The translations under genes and the position numbers were made by a program. Positions 34,063 to 45,677 of a DNA stretch of 64,000 nt are shown one piece after another (positions within the stretch are counted from its first letter, which is position 1; the number at the start of each line of letters is the position of its first letter). The stretch comes from Dolomedes plantarius. Lineage: Eukaryota > Arthropoda > Arachnida > Araneae > Dolomedidae. The notes under the pieces were generated by a model. The model ran no database searches, was not told the DNA's origin, and worked only from the letters and a program-made list of their open reading frames with translations. The stretch spans positions 46,156,893-46,220,892 of the forward strand of contig OU015492.1 in NCBI GenBank assembly GCA_907164885.2, written 5' to 3'.

Positions 34063-35088
34063 ATGCCATTACGCCGTGTTCGAAGACAATATAAGCAGTT
34101 TTCGCAGTTTGAGAGGGGGAGAATCATCGGGATGATGGAAGCTGGGTGGTCAGCTAGGCGAGTAGCTCGTCAATTAGGCCGCTCTGATTGTGTTGTGAGG
34201 AGGTGTTGGGACCAGTGGACCCGAGAGATGTCATGTACACGAAGACCAGGCTCAGGACGCCCTCGACAGACCAGTCGTCGAGAAGACCGCCACATCGTAA
34301 GAAATGCACGCGTACAGCCAACTGCTTCATCGGCCGCCATCCAGGCACAGGTGGCACCTTCACTAGGGGCCTCTGTGTCTTCTCGAACCATACGAAGGCG
34401 CCTGGCTGAAGGACAGTTGGTATCGCGGCGCCCATTACGTGTGCTGCCCTTGACGCCCACCCATCGACGCCTCCGTTTGGAGTTTTGCCGCGCACGAGGA
34501 AACTGGATTGCAGCGGAATGGAACCAGGTCGTCTTTAGCGACGAATCCAGATTCAATCTCGGCAGTGATGACAATCGTGTTCGTGTGTGGAGAGCCCGTG
34601 GTGAACGCTTCAATCCTGCCTTTGTTGTACAGCGACACATCGCTCCCACAGCTGGTGTGATGGTATGGGGTGCCATTGCCTACAATACACGGTCACCCCT
34701 AGTATTGTTCCGTGGCACCATGACAGCCCAGCGGTATGTTCATGAAATTCTGCTACCACATGTGTTGCCACTCATGCAACGGCTCCCAGGAGCCATTTTT
34801 AAACAAGACAATGCTCGGCCTCATACGGCAAGGGTGTCACAAGACTGTCTCCACACTGTTACTACCCTTCCTTGGCCTGCCCGATCCCCAGATTTGTCTC
34901 CAATCGAGCATATCTGGGATCATTTGGGACGACGAGTTGGGCATCCCACGAGTTTGAACGAACTAGAGGCAAGGTTACAGGAAATATGGAACAAAATGTC
35001 TCAAGACATCATACAGAACTTGTATGACTCAATGCCGGATCGTATCGTATCGTGCATTCGCGCTAGAGGGGGTCCAACGGAGTATTAA
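34063..35088 (+). CDS. Tc1-like transposase, intact, 341 residues
   Basis: This is a cut-and-paste transposase of the IS630/Tc1/mariner superfamily that binds the element's own inverted repeats and inserts at TA. Residues 10-55 and 75-120 fit the paired helix-turn-helix DNA-binding region. Arg61-Pro-Gly-Ser-Gly-Arg-Pro-Arg68 is the GRPR-type hinge. The catalytic domain shows FSDESRFN (Asp160), KQDNARPHTA (Asp249) and SPDLSPIEHIWD (Glu282). By direct count, 32 residues separate Asp249 from Glu282, where classical Tc1 proteins have 34. The two missing residues lie between DCLHTV and TTLPWP. Length is normal for the family, there are no stops or frameshifts, and the start is 200 bases inside the left repeat. 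Its codon use is far GC-richer than the surroundings. The short frames on both strands inside 34154-34957 are shadows of it. Confidence 0.96.
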   Translation: MPLRRVRRQYKQFSQFERGRIIGMMEAGWSARRVARQLGRSDCVVRRCWDQWTREMSCTRRPGSGRPRQTSRREDRHIVRNARVQPTASSAAIQAQVAPSLGASVSSRTIRRRLAEGQLVSRRPLRVLPLTPTHRRLRLEFCRARGNWIAAEWNQVVFSDESRFNLGSDDNRVRVWRARGERFNPAFVVQRHIAPTAGVMVWGAIAYNTRSPLVLFRGTMTAQRYVHEILLPHVLPLMQRLPGAIFKQDNARPHTARVSQDCLHTVTTLPWPARSPDLSPIEHIWDHLGRRVGHPTSLNELEARLQEIWNKMSQDIIQNLYDSMPDRIVSCIRARGGPTEY

Positions 35089-35210
35089 CTCCTCCGTTCT
35101 TTTGCCTTTTTCTCTGAAATAAATTATCCTTTTTCTTTGATTTTCTTATCATTTACTTATATCAAAGTAGTCATTACGTATGTAAAATTTCGTTTCATTT
35201 TGACGACTCC

Positions 35211-35243
35211 TTCTTGGTGCGCTAATTTTTTTGTCCATGATTG
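35211..35243 (-). repeat. Right terminal inverted repeat of the Tc1-like element
   Basis: Mirror of 33831-33863 with a single difference at the third base from the end. Confidence 0.95.
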
Positions 35244-35245
35244 TA

Positions 35246-35625
35246 TGTTTGTTCTTATACAGCTCGTTGAGACGTTGAGGCATGCACAGAAATGAGAACC
35301 TTGTATCTTTGATTAAAATTCATATGCAAATGAACTCATGAGAATATTGCAATTCACAAGTGTGCGATTCACTCGCACGTGAATCGCACGAGACCATGGT
35401 CGCACTACAGACTCATGTTGTAGAAACTAAGGTCTAGCATTTAAAAGAAAGAGTTTTAACTTAAATATTTCAAACAATTTGAAAGTTTTAAACATTGATA
35501 TCAAAAACTGTTATACACGGATGTTAACATAAATAAGCATCCTTACGGATTGCTTTCTGTTTGGTACGGGTACGTAAATTTCGCAGAAAAAAAATTAAAA
35601 TATATAAAATTTCACATTTATTCGC
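35246..35625. other. Spacer, no gene seen
   Basis: Contains a small inverted motif, GTGCGATTCACTCGCACGTGAATCGCAC (about 35361-35389), capable of a short stem. Otherwise unremarkable. Confidence 0.4.
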
Positions 35626-35627
35626 AA

Positions 35628-35828
<201 letters not shown>

Positions 35829-36099
35829 AGATGAATCGAATAGAGCATACATCGTGGCCGGAAAAAGGGGTTACCAGAACAGAGAGAAAGTTCAGAATGG
35901 GCGATTATAGGTTGTTAATAATATTATCACAGAATATCCCCCTATCTAAAATGGATTGGAGTCACGGCCGTCGACTCCAAGACACTCCAGATAGTGAGAA
36001 CATGAAAATAAGTAGTTCGAATATTAGATTGAAGCTGGCTCGAATATCACAATTATTTATGTTAAAATAACTTTTCTGACTTTTACTATTAGTTGAACT

Positions 36100-37309
36100 G
36101 TACCCGTCCAGGACTCTGAAAACTTTTCAGACTGTGTCATAGACAGTGGCGCAACTTTGTCAGTGATGTCCACCAGAACTGCTTGACAGTTAAATTTGAA
36201 AATAACCAGAGTAAGAGGTATAAAAGTAGTTCAAACTCAAGGTCATATTGTAATGAACAAAATGTCTAAGGTTAAGATGAAAATTGGTCACATTGTTAGA
36301 GATATTGCGTTATATGTAATTGAAAATAACTTGGATTATGTAATATTAGGTCTAAATGTATGTAAAAATTATGAAATTGATATTGATTGTAAAAACCTAA
36401 AGGTAAAACAAAAATCTGTAATAATTAATAATTAATGTAATATGCCAAAAGCAAATATGTCACTCCATATTCCAAGGTGGACTGTTTAACAGCCAAAATA
36501 AGTCCAGTCCTCAACCTGAGTATTTTGTACACAATAACTATGAAATGATAATGAGAATATAATTCTAAATGACACCATACCTAAAACGGTTGACTCTGTA
36601 ACCAATGTTGTTTCTCAGAATCTTAGTCGAAAAGAAAATAATTTAGAAAACATGTTAATTAAAAATTCATGTGTATTTTCCAAAAGCAAATATGATGTTG
36701 GTTGTATCAATCTTGAATCCCAAAGAATTAATTTAACATCTGACTTGCCTGTTTCTCTAAGACCCTATAGAACTTCCCCAAAGGAAGAGGAGGAAATTAA
36801 ATCACAAATTGATCAATTGTTGAAAGCAGGTATAATTAAAGAAAGTTGTAGCCCATACAGTTTTCCAATATGCCTCGTGCTTAACCGAGAGGAGGGTAAG
36901 AAAACGAGATTGTGCATTGATTATCGAAAATTGAATTCCCTTACTAAAACAGATGCAGAACCTTTGCCCAGAATTGATACTTTATTAGACAAATTGAGTA
37001 ACGCCAAAATATTTTCTACCCTTGACCTCAGATCTGGTTTCTGGCATATTCCCATTCACCCCGCAGATACTAAAAAGCTGGCTTTCAGTACAAGCTTTGG
37101 GTTATTCGAGTGGCTAAGGCTCCCCTTTGGACTAAAGAATGCTCCAGCCATTTTTAACTGAAACATTAGGAGAATTTTAACAAAAAGCAAAATTGATTTT
37201 GCATGTAACTACTTTGATGACATATTTGTCTATTCTTAATCTGAGAGAGAACATTGGGAATCTTTTTGTTACGGCCTCGATTGCAGTATTTTCACGAGAT
37301 GTCCATTCC
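36100..37309 (+). pseudogene. Gypsy-type (Ty3) pol fragment: protease and reverse transcriptase, decayed
   Basis: One frame can be followed for about 1.15 kb. At 36136-36180 an Asp-Ser-Gly-Ala motif marks the retropepsin active site, with the second conserved ILGL motif near 36345. From about 36652 the reverse transcriptase begins: LCIDYRKLN, the motif A Asp in LDLRSGFW (37024), RLPFGLKNAP, and motif C YFDD (37210-37221). In a working element this enzyme copies the RNA into DNA. Nine in-frame stops (36184, 36433, 36487, 36499, 36517, 36535, 36541, 37159, 37237) break it, but no frameshift is needed. Homology ends just before the TA array at 37319. RNase H, integrase, gag and LTRs are absent here. 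The element is dead. Confidence 0.9.
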
Positions 37310-37314
37310 GGACA

Positions 37315-37318
<4 letters not shown>

Positions 37319-37369
<51 letters not shown>
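37319..37369. repeat. (TA)n microsatellite
   Basis: About 25 TA units directly after the retrotransposon fragment. Confidence 0.95.
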
Positions 37370-37374
<5 letters not shown>

Positions 37375-40300
37375 TCAAAAATTTCAAATTTATTAAAAAA
37401 ATCACTATTTTATGCAATTGGTTTGGTAAGTATCAAAATTCTTATTCAAAAGCTAACATTGTATTAGTCTCCATATTATCTTCTTTAAGTCTTTAGAAAT
37501 AAGTAATAAGCAAATTTCGAGAGTGAGAGTTCTCAGTTAAAGACAGTAGATAGTCTTAGATAGGCAATTATGTTAATAAATTATTACTATTATTACCAAA
37601 TTTCGCTTAAAAAGCCGTTTATCACCCAGATTTCACCGAAAAGTAGTAAAAATATAATTTTCACATTTATTCACTCATATCGGCAAATTTCGCATTTATT
37701 CGCATCTATTTCGTAAATACGAAAATTACGTATCCCTAATTTTTGGATATTTATCGCCGCTTCCGTAAAGAAGAAGCAAAATTTTACTATTTTTAAGAAA
37801 CGGATATCTGCAAGCTCATAATTTACTTCCAGTTTCATGAAAATTAAAATATTATGTCTGTTTCGTAGGAAATTGTCAAGAAATTTCATTTAACTATTAA
37901 CGTATACGCAAACTAATAAAGACAGCTTGAAGAAACGTGTTTGTTTTAATAGCATTGAAGAAGCAATTTGAATGTAAATTAGCCTTCAGACTGAGGCGCT
38001 CAAAGAACATAATTAGCCAGCGAAAATTCTTTTCCTTTCCACAGTGTGTTTTAAGGACGCGTATTTTTTTTATATATGTCGAGAAAATGAACGTGCTAAT
38101 GAAATAAGAATATTTTTTTTATTGGGGTTATATGAGAACTGCAAAATTCACCAACACAATTATTAATTAAAGTTATCCCCGTAGTTTGCTCGTAACTTAT
38201 GAAATTTAACGATTCCTCCTTTGTCACGTACGAAAATTTATGCTAGAAATCTTATTCTCCATTTACCTGACTAATAAGCGTAAAATACTAATTTTTGATA
38301 AAAATGAGTGTTTTATAGATTTATTATCCTATGCATCATTTATTTATTTTGGGAATATGAATTTTGATTCATTATTTTGTTATAAATGAAGCAGTCCTTT
38401 TAGGAATAGGTAAAATAATTAATTATTTGTTATTAATGTAAGTTTACAAATTTGGACGCAAATTTAATTTAAAATTATTTGAAACTTGAAAAATATCTAA
38501 AACTATCATGACGGAAATTTAAACATAATTTAAGAATAGGTAAATTTTTGTATTGGACATTTTCGTAGCAGATTTTAATCCTATTCTAATTATTTTTGCT
38601 AAAATCTCCAAATTTTTGGCATCTAACTAAAAGAGAGTGTATGGACTGAAAGAAAAAATCAAGCTTATTTAAAGATGTATGTAAAGAAAATTTTAAATAT
38701 ATATAAGCGAATTTTAATATTTAAAAGTGTCCTTAGATGTGAAATGCCCATTGTTTTTAATTAATTTTCATAAAGACGAAAAGAAAAACTTACAACCCCC
38801 CCCCCCTTTATCACATCATCGTAAAAGAATTTCTAGAATTTTTGTTTCAAGTCGAGAGAGTCCAAAAGATGTATTTGGCGCATAGGCTACCGTATTAAAC
38901 AAAGAACCTCTTGTTTTGATCCGATTACATTTTTACCTTGTCATTTTTTACTATGGAAAAACTAAGCAAGTACTGACATTCATCGAAGTTAGTGAAAAGA
39001 AAAAATTATCTGACGACACCAAAAAACATATTTACAGCGTGGTTTTTAAACTCTTCAAAATTTTTCTGTTATAAAATAACAATTTATCATTTTTTTTAAA
39101 CCGGGGAATGAATGATAGATATTCGAAAAGTCAAAAAGAAGATGTATATTAGAGTAATTAAAACATCATAAATACTTTTTGTGATAGTATTAATGAATCT
39201 CGGAGCACTAATGCTCATTTGTACTCTCCAGAATTTAATATGTTCAAGCCTGGTTAGTTTAATAACGTATTAATTGCACTATTTATATGCAAATGATACC
39301 AGGACTTTTATAATGATATATTATTTGATATGCAAATATTAAAACAGTTTTATATTTTTATGCATTAATGACATGAACATGTTAATGATTTGTAATGTGT
39401 TTTATGATTTATAATTATAGTAAAGCTGAAAATGCATTACTAAATTTAGTTTTATAAACAGATCGAAAGGAAATATTGTTTTTAAAAATACATTCTTTAG
39501 AATAGTAGTAACTGTAAGTGAAATTACTTTAATTAAAAATACTAATTTGCTTTGAGATATTTAACAGCTTTAGAAAGCCATATTTGAACACCAAGTTAAT
39601 TCAATAAATTATTAATGATGTACCACCGATGAACAAAGGGCAAATTGAACGAGTCCTGAACTTTTTAAAATAATGCATTAATTGATTTGAAGATTTAAAA
39701 TAACCATATATTTTCAGATGTTAATAGCAAAAAATTAATTTTCATGATTTAATTTTTATTATTAATGCAGTTAAAATGATTAGCTTGAATTTTATGATAA
39801 CAATTAGTTTTTTTAGTCATCTTATAATTGATACACATTTTAATGATTCTTCATTTGCGTTAAGGGAAACTGCACATACAGTTATTTTTTTATATAAGAA
39901 GAAAATTACTTTAAACTATTCTGTAACATTCGAAACTCCTTTCTCGATACCAAGCAATATTAATATATTATTTATGATTTATAGTGTATCTGAACGTAAA
40001 AAAGCATATATAGTTGAAAAATTATTTTCTGAGGTACAATTACTTACTGGGTTTCAAATTTTATTTGGAAAGGCATAGAATAAAGTTTTTTATTTGGGAA
40101 GCTTTATGTTTTTGAAAAATACTCATATGTTTCAATACTGATATGTTTTTAAAATTTTTTATCATTTACTGGCTTAATAACTCTACGGGCACTAAAAATG
40201 TAATGAATTTACTCTAACGCATATGATAAAGAGCGTCCTAGATGATGTTAATATCATTTTAGTGATTATATAGTAGTGAATTTAAATTAATCTAGATTAA

Positions 40301-42127
40301 TTTTATACTATAATTATGAAAATAAACGGTAATTTTTCAATTTTTTTCTACATATAATCTTAATTAATTAATATTTTAGGGCTCAATTGCGAAAACGTTA
40401 TAATTATTTTTAAACATTTCAATGCGTGGTAGTGATAGTATTTCTGGTAAGCATCAAATATTGTTTCATTTTTCAACATATCTATCATCGAAACGAAGTT
40501 ACATCAAAACGTATAACTTATTTCCTTATTTCTTCACAAGCACTCTGATCAATGGTAAATCATTAATAAAATTTGCTTTGTTTTTACAAAATGGGTATCG
40601 ATCGTTGTGAGATATCTGAAAGAAGATGTACACTGTATATAGCAAGGCTTTGCAGAAAATTGCATTTTCTACAATAAAACAATATAAAGCTTCGTCAAGT
40701 AGCTACAACCGAAATTTGTATACGGTAATCATAACAATAAGCACAGAAGGTAACACTTATTATATATAAGCATTTAGAAATTTTTATATGCAGAGCTTTA
40801 TCAAATAATATTTCCCTTTTGATACCAGTATAACCACTCTTTTACATTAAATATGATTTTCTAACTGTGGATATAAGTATTTAATTGCAAAAATTAACGC
40901 TGCAATATTAAACGTATTAAAAAAGGTACTAATATTAAAAATAACTCATTTTTAATATCTCAGAGGTACTTTCCACACACACATGGAGCGCTCCTAAGTT
41001 AATTTCCTTTATTGAAAAGACAAAAAAACTTAAATATTAAAACTTTTGCTTCATTTTTACCCTTTCTTTTTCCGTGACATCGCTACACAAAAACGTGCTT
41101 ATTAAATTTTTGCTCAAATTTACCGCTTCAAGAAATGTACTTAGAGAGCTGCGGTGCGCGCGGAATATAGCATCAAGTAAACAAAAATTTCTCCCTTAAT
41201 CCGATTATATTTTAATCTTCTTGTTCCTTTGTAGCATTTGAGTTTTATCTTCTTAGGAACAAACATTCATTTTATAAAGTGATGTAAAAGGGAATTTTTT
41301 TATTTATTATTTATTAACGACATCAAAAGGCATTTCAAAAGGATTGCACCGTGCCTAGACATTTCTCCGCAATTTTATTAAGCGTAAAAGGGCGATTTAT
41401 TATTTTTTTTTAAGCGAAAAAGAAGAGACACGTCGTACTATGTCTGAAATGAGGAGATTAGTTTTAATGCAATTAAACTACTATAAATGTCGGCTTAAAG
41501 AGTCCGGGACAACGTTAGTGTTCATAATGGACGTTTATGCCGAACTAAACATGGAAACTCAAAGGAATGTATTAGTTTTAATTCCAATTTTAGAACAGTT
41601 TCAAAGTTAATGAAAATGGAGTTATATAGGAAGATGTTTACATTCAATATAATTAGCAGACTGAAAAAGCCTTTTTAACTATTAACTATTTATAACTAAA
41701 TTTTAATTAAATTATGGTACTTTTAACCGAGTAAATATGTTAGCATAAGTTTATTAACGCCAATGAAAAGGTTTTGTTCTTGTGTTCCTATCTGTTTTAT
41801 AGTAGAACTGAATTTATTGAAAATTTATATACCCCATTTTTTTTAAAATCTCAATTACGAATTACAGTTTAATGACTGGAAGACATTCTGTATAAAAGGT
41901 TTTTAAAACATGTTAATTTTTAGTCTAAGTTAGCTACTGGACGAATAATCTTGGTCACAAAAACGAATGCAGAGGTCAGATAATTGGGAACTCTGTGCTC
42001 TGTCTATAGTGAGATCAACGAAGTTTTACTTTGGTGTGAAATTAAAGCCAAACCCTCATACGACATCATAACTGCATGAAATACATCTACTCAGGGGAGT
42101 AATTGGTGCAAAACCAGTTTATTACAG
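37370..42127. other. 4.7 kb of AT-rich DNA, no supported gene or repeat
   Basis: The longest featureless stretch of the window. A C-run occurs at about 38799-38808. The frames at 39776-40078 (100 codons) and 40422-40610 are A/T-driven, without recognisable motifs. A plain intronic or intergenic reading fits. Confidence 0.45.
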
Positions 42128-42205
42128 CGCATCCAGCAACATAACTGTTTAAACCGTACGGGTTCCGCAGAGTCTCTTCGTTCAGGAGCTTCAGGAAGTG
42201 TAGTG
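42128..42205 (+). CDS. Candidate internal exon, 26 codons, unknown protein
   Basis: TTTATTACAG precedes the segment and GTG|GTAAGTAC follows it, a strong donor. Of the three reading phases only phase 0 is open, giving 26 residues rich in Ser and Gly (an Arg-Thr-Gly-Ser-Ala-Glu-Ser-Leu-Arg-Ser-Gly run). The polypyrimidine tract is weak. Phase 0 on both sides means it cannot directly follow the phase-1 exon at 16157. It could be an exon of the same or another gene, or chance. I do not recognise the peptide. Confidence 0.3.
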
Positions 42206-45174
42206 GTAAGTACAATACATGGGCCAGACCCTAATCTCTTAGTAAAACGTTGGTAAAGATATATACCCCAAATCGAAAATTCTATATATTTTATATGTTT
42301 GGTTGACGATTTGAAGTCATCTCAGTTCATCAGGAAAATCAACAGATGTCGTATACTATTTGAAGGACAAATTTTAGATATCTTGATGACATTGCAATAT
42401 GCAAACCCTTATAGGGGTCGATAGCGCTTGGTATGCTGAAGTTGCTTTCTTTCGCATAAATTACTCTTTCTACCAGGATTTGTTTCATGCTATTTTATAT
42501 ATAGTTGTTTAAATGTTTCACCCTAAATTATGACAGATTCTTTGCTGTTTCTGTTGCGGGCCGTATTGTCTGCAGTGAAAATAAAAGGCTTTTGGAATTG
42601 TGTCGCTGGAAACGAACTAATTGGATATTTCCTGCTACGCCGTATATTTTAATTGGAGTGAAACTTTTGTAAGTGGCTGCGAGGGTAGCTAAGTTTGCCT
42701 AATTTTACGTATAATATAGGTCATTGAAGAAAATGAAATGTATATCCTAGAGTACTAAATGTGTAATGTGCTAAATAACCCGAAGAGTCCATGATTGTCG
42801 TTTTATAATTTTATTCATTTAACACCACACATAACAAAACATATGACAATTAAATTAGACTGAAATTAATGAAACCTAGAGAGCATTGCCAAGATGTGCT
42901 CCGTACATATCAAAACCTAGCAACATAAGTGAAGAAAACAGGAACAGCAAAGTTTTACAGCGTTCTCCGGGGGGTTCCGTAGTATCGGGGGCTGGTGGTC
43001 ACGTGGTATCGGTGAGGGCATTGAACTCCACCCACACATGCCACTCGATTCATTCGATTCGCAACAGTCATAAAGAGGAGCCACAATTCTCAGTTGCAGA
43101 ACATGAGTTAAATCCCCATAATGTTAAGAGAAATTCGGTAAAGGTAAATGCATAAATCGGTCAGATCACCTTACGCATGTATTTTATAATCAATATTAGT
43201 TTTAATGCAGTAATGAAATAAACAATAGTTCTTAAATACAAATAATATTTTTAATGTTCTTAAAAAGGAATTCAAATTATGGAGACGGAAATGATTATGC
43301 CATTGGGTAAGATTAAAATGCTCTGGATTTGCCTAAAAAATGCTATACTGCGACGGATGCATTGTATTCAATTTTACTAATAACAAATTCATCGCCCTTT
43401 CATGCTTACGACTCAAGTAATAAAACGAAAGAGGCAATAAGATAAAATTTATTACTCATCTAAAGAAATGTTAGTGATAAAACGAAAAATGTACTATGAT
43501 AAAATTTATAACTCCTCTAAAGAGTAAATTGGTTATATTCTAACATTTTGGGGGATCGTTTAACCTTATTTTTATTCATCAGTATATTGAATGAAGACAA
43601 CCGCAAGCCATTGAGATGTCTGCTACTTTTGCAACCGTGTGGTTACATCGATGGGTTCATATTACTTATAAAAAATTACAAACCCTTAACTCTACCGCAG
43701 AATCTTCTGTAGAAATCATACTTTTACCAATATATTTTCAAACTGTATAACCCTAATTTGCGTATGTCTGCGTCAAACTTTACTAGTAAAATGTTTACGA
43801 GTAAAATGGGCCCATTTTACTAGTCAAGAATTCACTTGTAAAACGGGAAATTTTATTCTTTGTTCAAAAAGGTGCATCTTCTGATCTTCTACTACTTGTG
43901 ATATTTCTCATGGTTCTCTATTGGATGTTTTATTTTCTACCACTTTTTGAAAACTGTAAATTTTGATTGGCTTATCCAACAAGACAACTCAACCCTATCT
44001 AACTTTATTAAACAGTGACAGATGATGAAAATTTTATTTTGAGATATGTCTTTTTTATTTCGACACACATTACATAGCTGTTAAACAAGAACTGGAGATG
44101 ATAACATATCTAAAATTTAAATTCATGAAATAATCGATATTTTTTTTCGGTCAAATTTTTAGTATTGTTTTTGCACTGTTATTATTTCAAAAATAATGTA
44201 CTAAAATATACTCTTAAACTTCTTAAGACTACGATAAAATAAAAGAATACACCTTGAAGGGTAAAATATAACATTTACACACATAACTTCTCATTATTTT
44301 TTCACGATTGATCTTCTGGTAGGATCACCAAAGCGTAAATAAAAATTCAGACAAAGAACTATTTCTCGATAAAAATATTGGGATGTAGTAGTTTATTTTT
44401 TGAATTGTTTTGCAGCATTTTATTCCAGTGTTCTGGTTTCTACAAGATCCGATGCCCAAAGGTACGGAGAAAAATATGTTTAAAATGTATCAGTCCGACA
44501 ATATATTCTATAAAATGATACTTATATAAAAATTTTAGAAAGGGATTATTTAACAATTCTGCGTTTATCAACATATTTTAAGATTCAATAAAAATTACTA
44601 TAAAAGAATGCATTTCAGAATCTCGATTTGTGACAAAAGGCGGTCCACTTATGTAGCGATAGGAAACACAAAAGACTTGTATCGTTACTTTTAGAGCGGG
44701 AAATCTTTTCTGTATTTGACAAGAGCTCTACAAAAGCTTTCGGGATTTTTATTCCAGTTTTTGGTATCAGCATCCTGTTTGTAAGGCAACGGTATGTTTG
44801 CCGCGATCAAATATGGTGTATAAAAAAGAATCTGCCTCGTTTGATTACTGGGAATCGCAAATATATTGACATGGCAAAAGCTGATGTTTTTATTCATTAC
44901 TTTTTTTTATGATACAATTTTATGCTTTATTTTTAACTACCGATATGATGTATGTGAAGTTTGGATACAGAAGTTTTGATTATTATAGCTTCATTTTATA
45001 AAGTACTAGGCACTTATTATAACTAGCAAGAAAATTCTATCTTTTTAATGAATCATACTTAAACACCACTTATTTCTTCAGCGACGAATTCCCTTGTTTA
45101 TATTCATTTCATCGATTTCACCGTCAACAACGTTCTTTTCTATGTCTTAATACAGAAATATCTGTACCTCTATA
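42206..45174. other. No supported gene; GC-richer patch at 42960-43110
   Basis: The patch (CGTTCTCCGGGGGG, GGTGGTCACGTGG, ATTCATTCGATTCG) lies in an 89-codon plus frame (42886-43155) with no known domain. It may be a worn SINE, but no tRNA boxes could be placed. The remainder is AT-rich. The small minus frame at 44691-44897 is unrecognised. Confidence 0.35.
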
Positions 45175-45491
45175 CAGTCGAACCCCGTTATAACAAACTT
45201 CAAGGGATCAAAAGTTTTGTTCCCTTTATCCAGTGGTTCGCTATATCCGAACCGTTAAGAAAAATGCTAGAGTTCCCAAAATGTGTAACTCATTTGTTGC
45301 AATGTGTATTCAATAATGACGTATAAAAAAATGATAAAATCTATTAAAAAATGATCATTAATGAATTAAATCGACTAAAATAGATCACATTAAACTGACA
45401 CAATGCTAATTAAATTACGTACAATAGGAAAATGTCAGGACCAAAATTTTCGTTCGTTATATACCGGGTTGGCTATAACGGGGTTCGACTG
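45175..45491. mobile_element. pogo/Tigger-like MITE, 317 bp
   Basis: The ends CAGTCGAACCCCGTTATAAC and GCTATAACGGGGTTCGACTG form an inverted repeat of about 20 bp between TA dinucleotides (45173-45174 and 45492-45493). This matches the pogo branch of Tc1/mariner. There is no transposase frame in the AT-rich centre. Confidence 0.87.
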
Positions 45492-45503
45492 TATATGCAG
45501 TAT

Positions 45504-45660
45504 GCCACCCACATAGTATTGGGTTTAGCGTCGTGGGTTCGGGTTCAAATCGCGAGTAAAGCGGGGTCATTAACGTGTTGTTCCCTCATAGGGAACCCCT
45601 CATAAGGTGAATAGCAAAAGGCAAATGCCTCATGACTAGTGCATCCGCACTAGAAAAAAA
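45504..45660 (+). mobile_element. tRNA-derived SINE inserted at the edge of a MITE
   Basis: The head carries GGTTCAAATCG, a near-consensus box B, after GGGTTTAGCGTCG. The element ends in a poly-A run (about 45653-45660). Target duplication ATATGCAGTAT occurs at 45493-45503 and 45667-45677; it overlaps the TA flank of the preceding MITE, so the SINE landed after the MITE. Family distinct from the 3429 SINE. Confidence 0.82.
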
Positions 45661-45677
45661 GTGTATATATGCAGTAT

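Larger units (their letters stand above)
33831..35243 (+). mobile_element. Complete Tc1-like DNA transposon, 1,413 bp
   Basis: Terminal inverted repeats of 33 bp (33831-33863 and 35211-35243) differ at one position and start CACTCATGGAC / CAATCATGGAC. The element sits between TA dinucleotides (33829-33830 and 35244-35245), the Tc1/mariner target duplication. One uninterrupted transposase gene fills the centre. Near-identical ends, an intact gene and a clean target site mean a recent insertion that may still be active. Confidence 0.95.

Noticed and set aside
34154..34957. Several overlapping open frames on both strands
   Set aside because: All lie inside the intact transposase gene; they are open because that gene is GC-rich.
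42886..43155. 89-codon frame with a GC-rich centre
   Set aside because: No recognisable domain, no splice sites that agree with the frame, and possible SINE origin; kept only as a noted patch.
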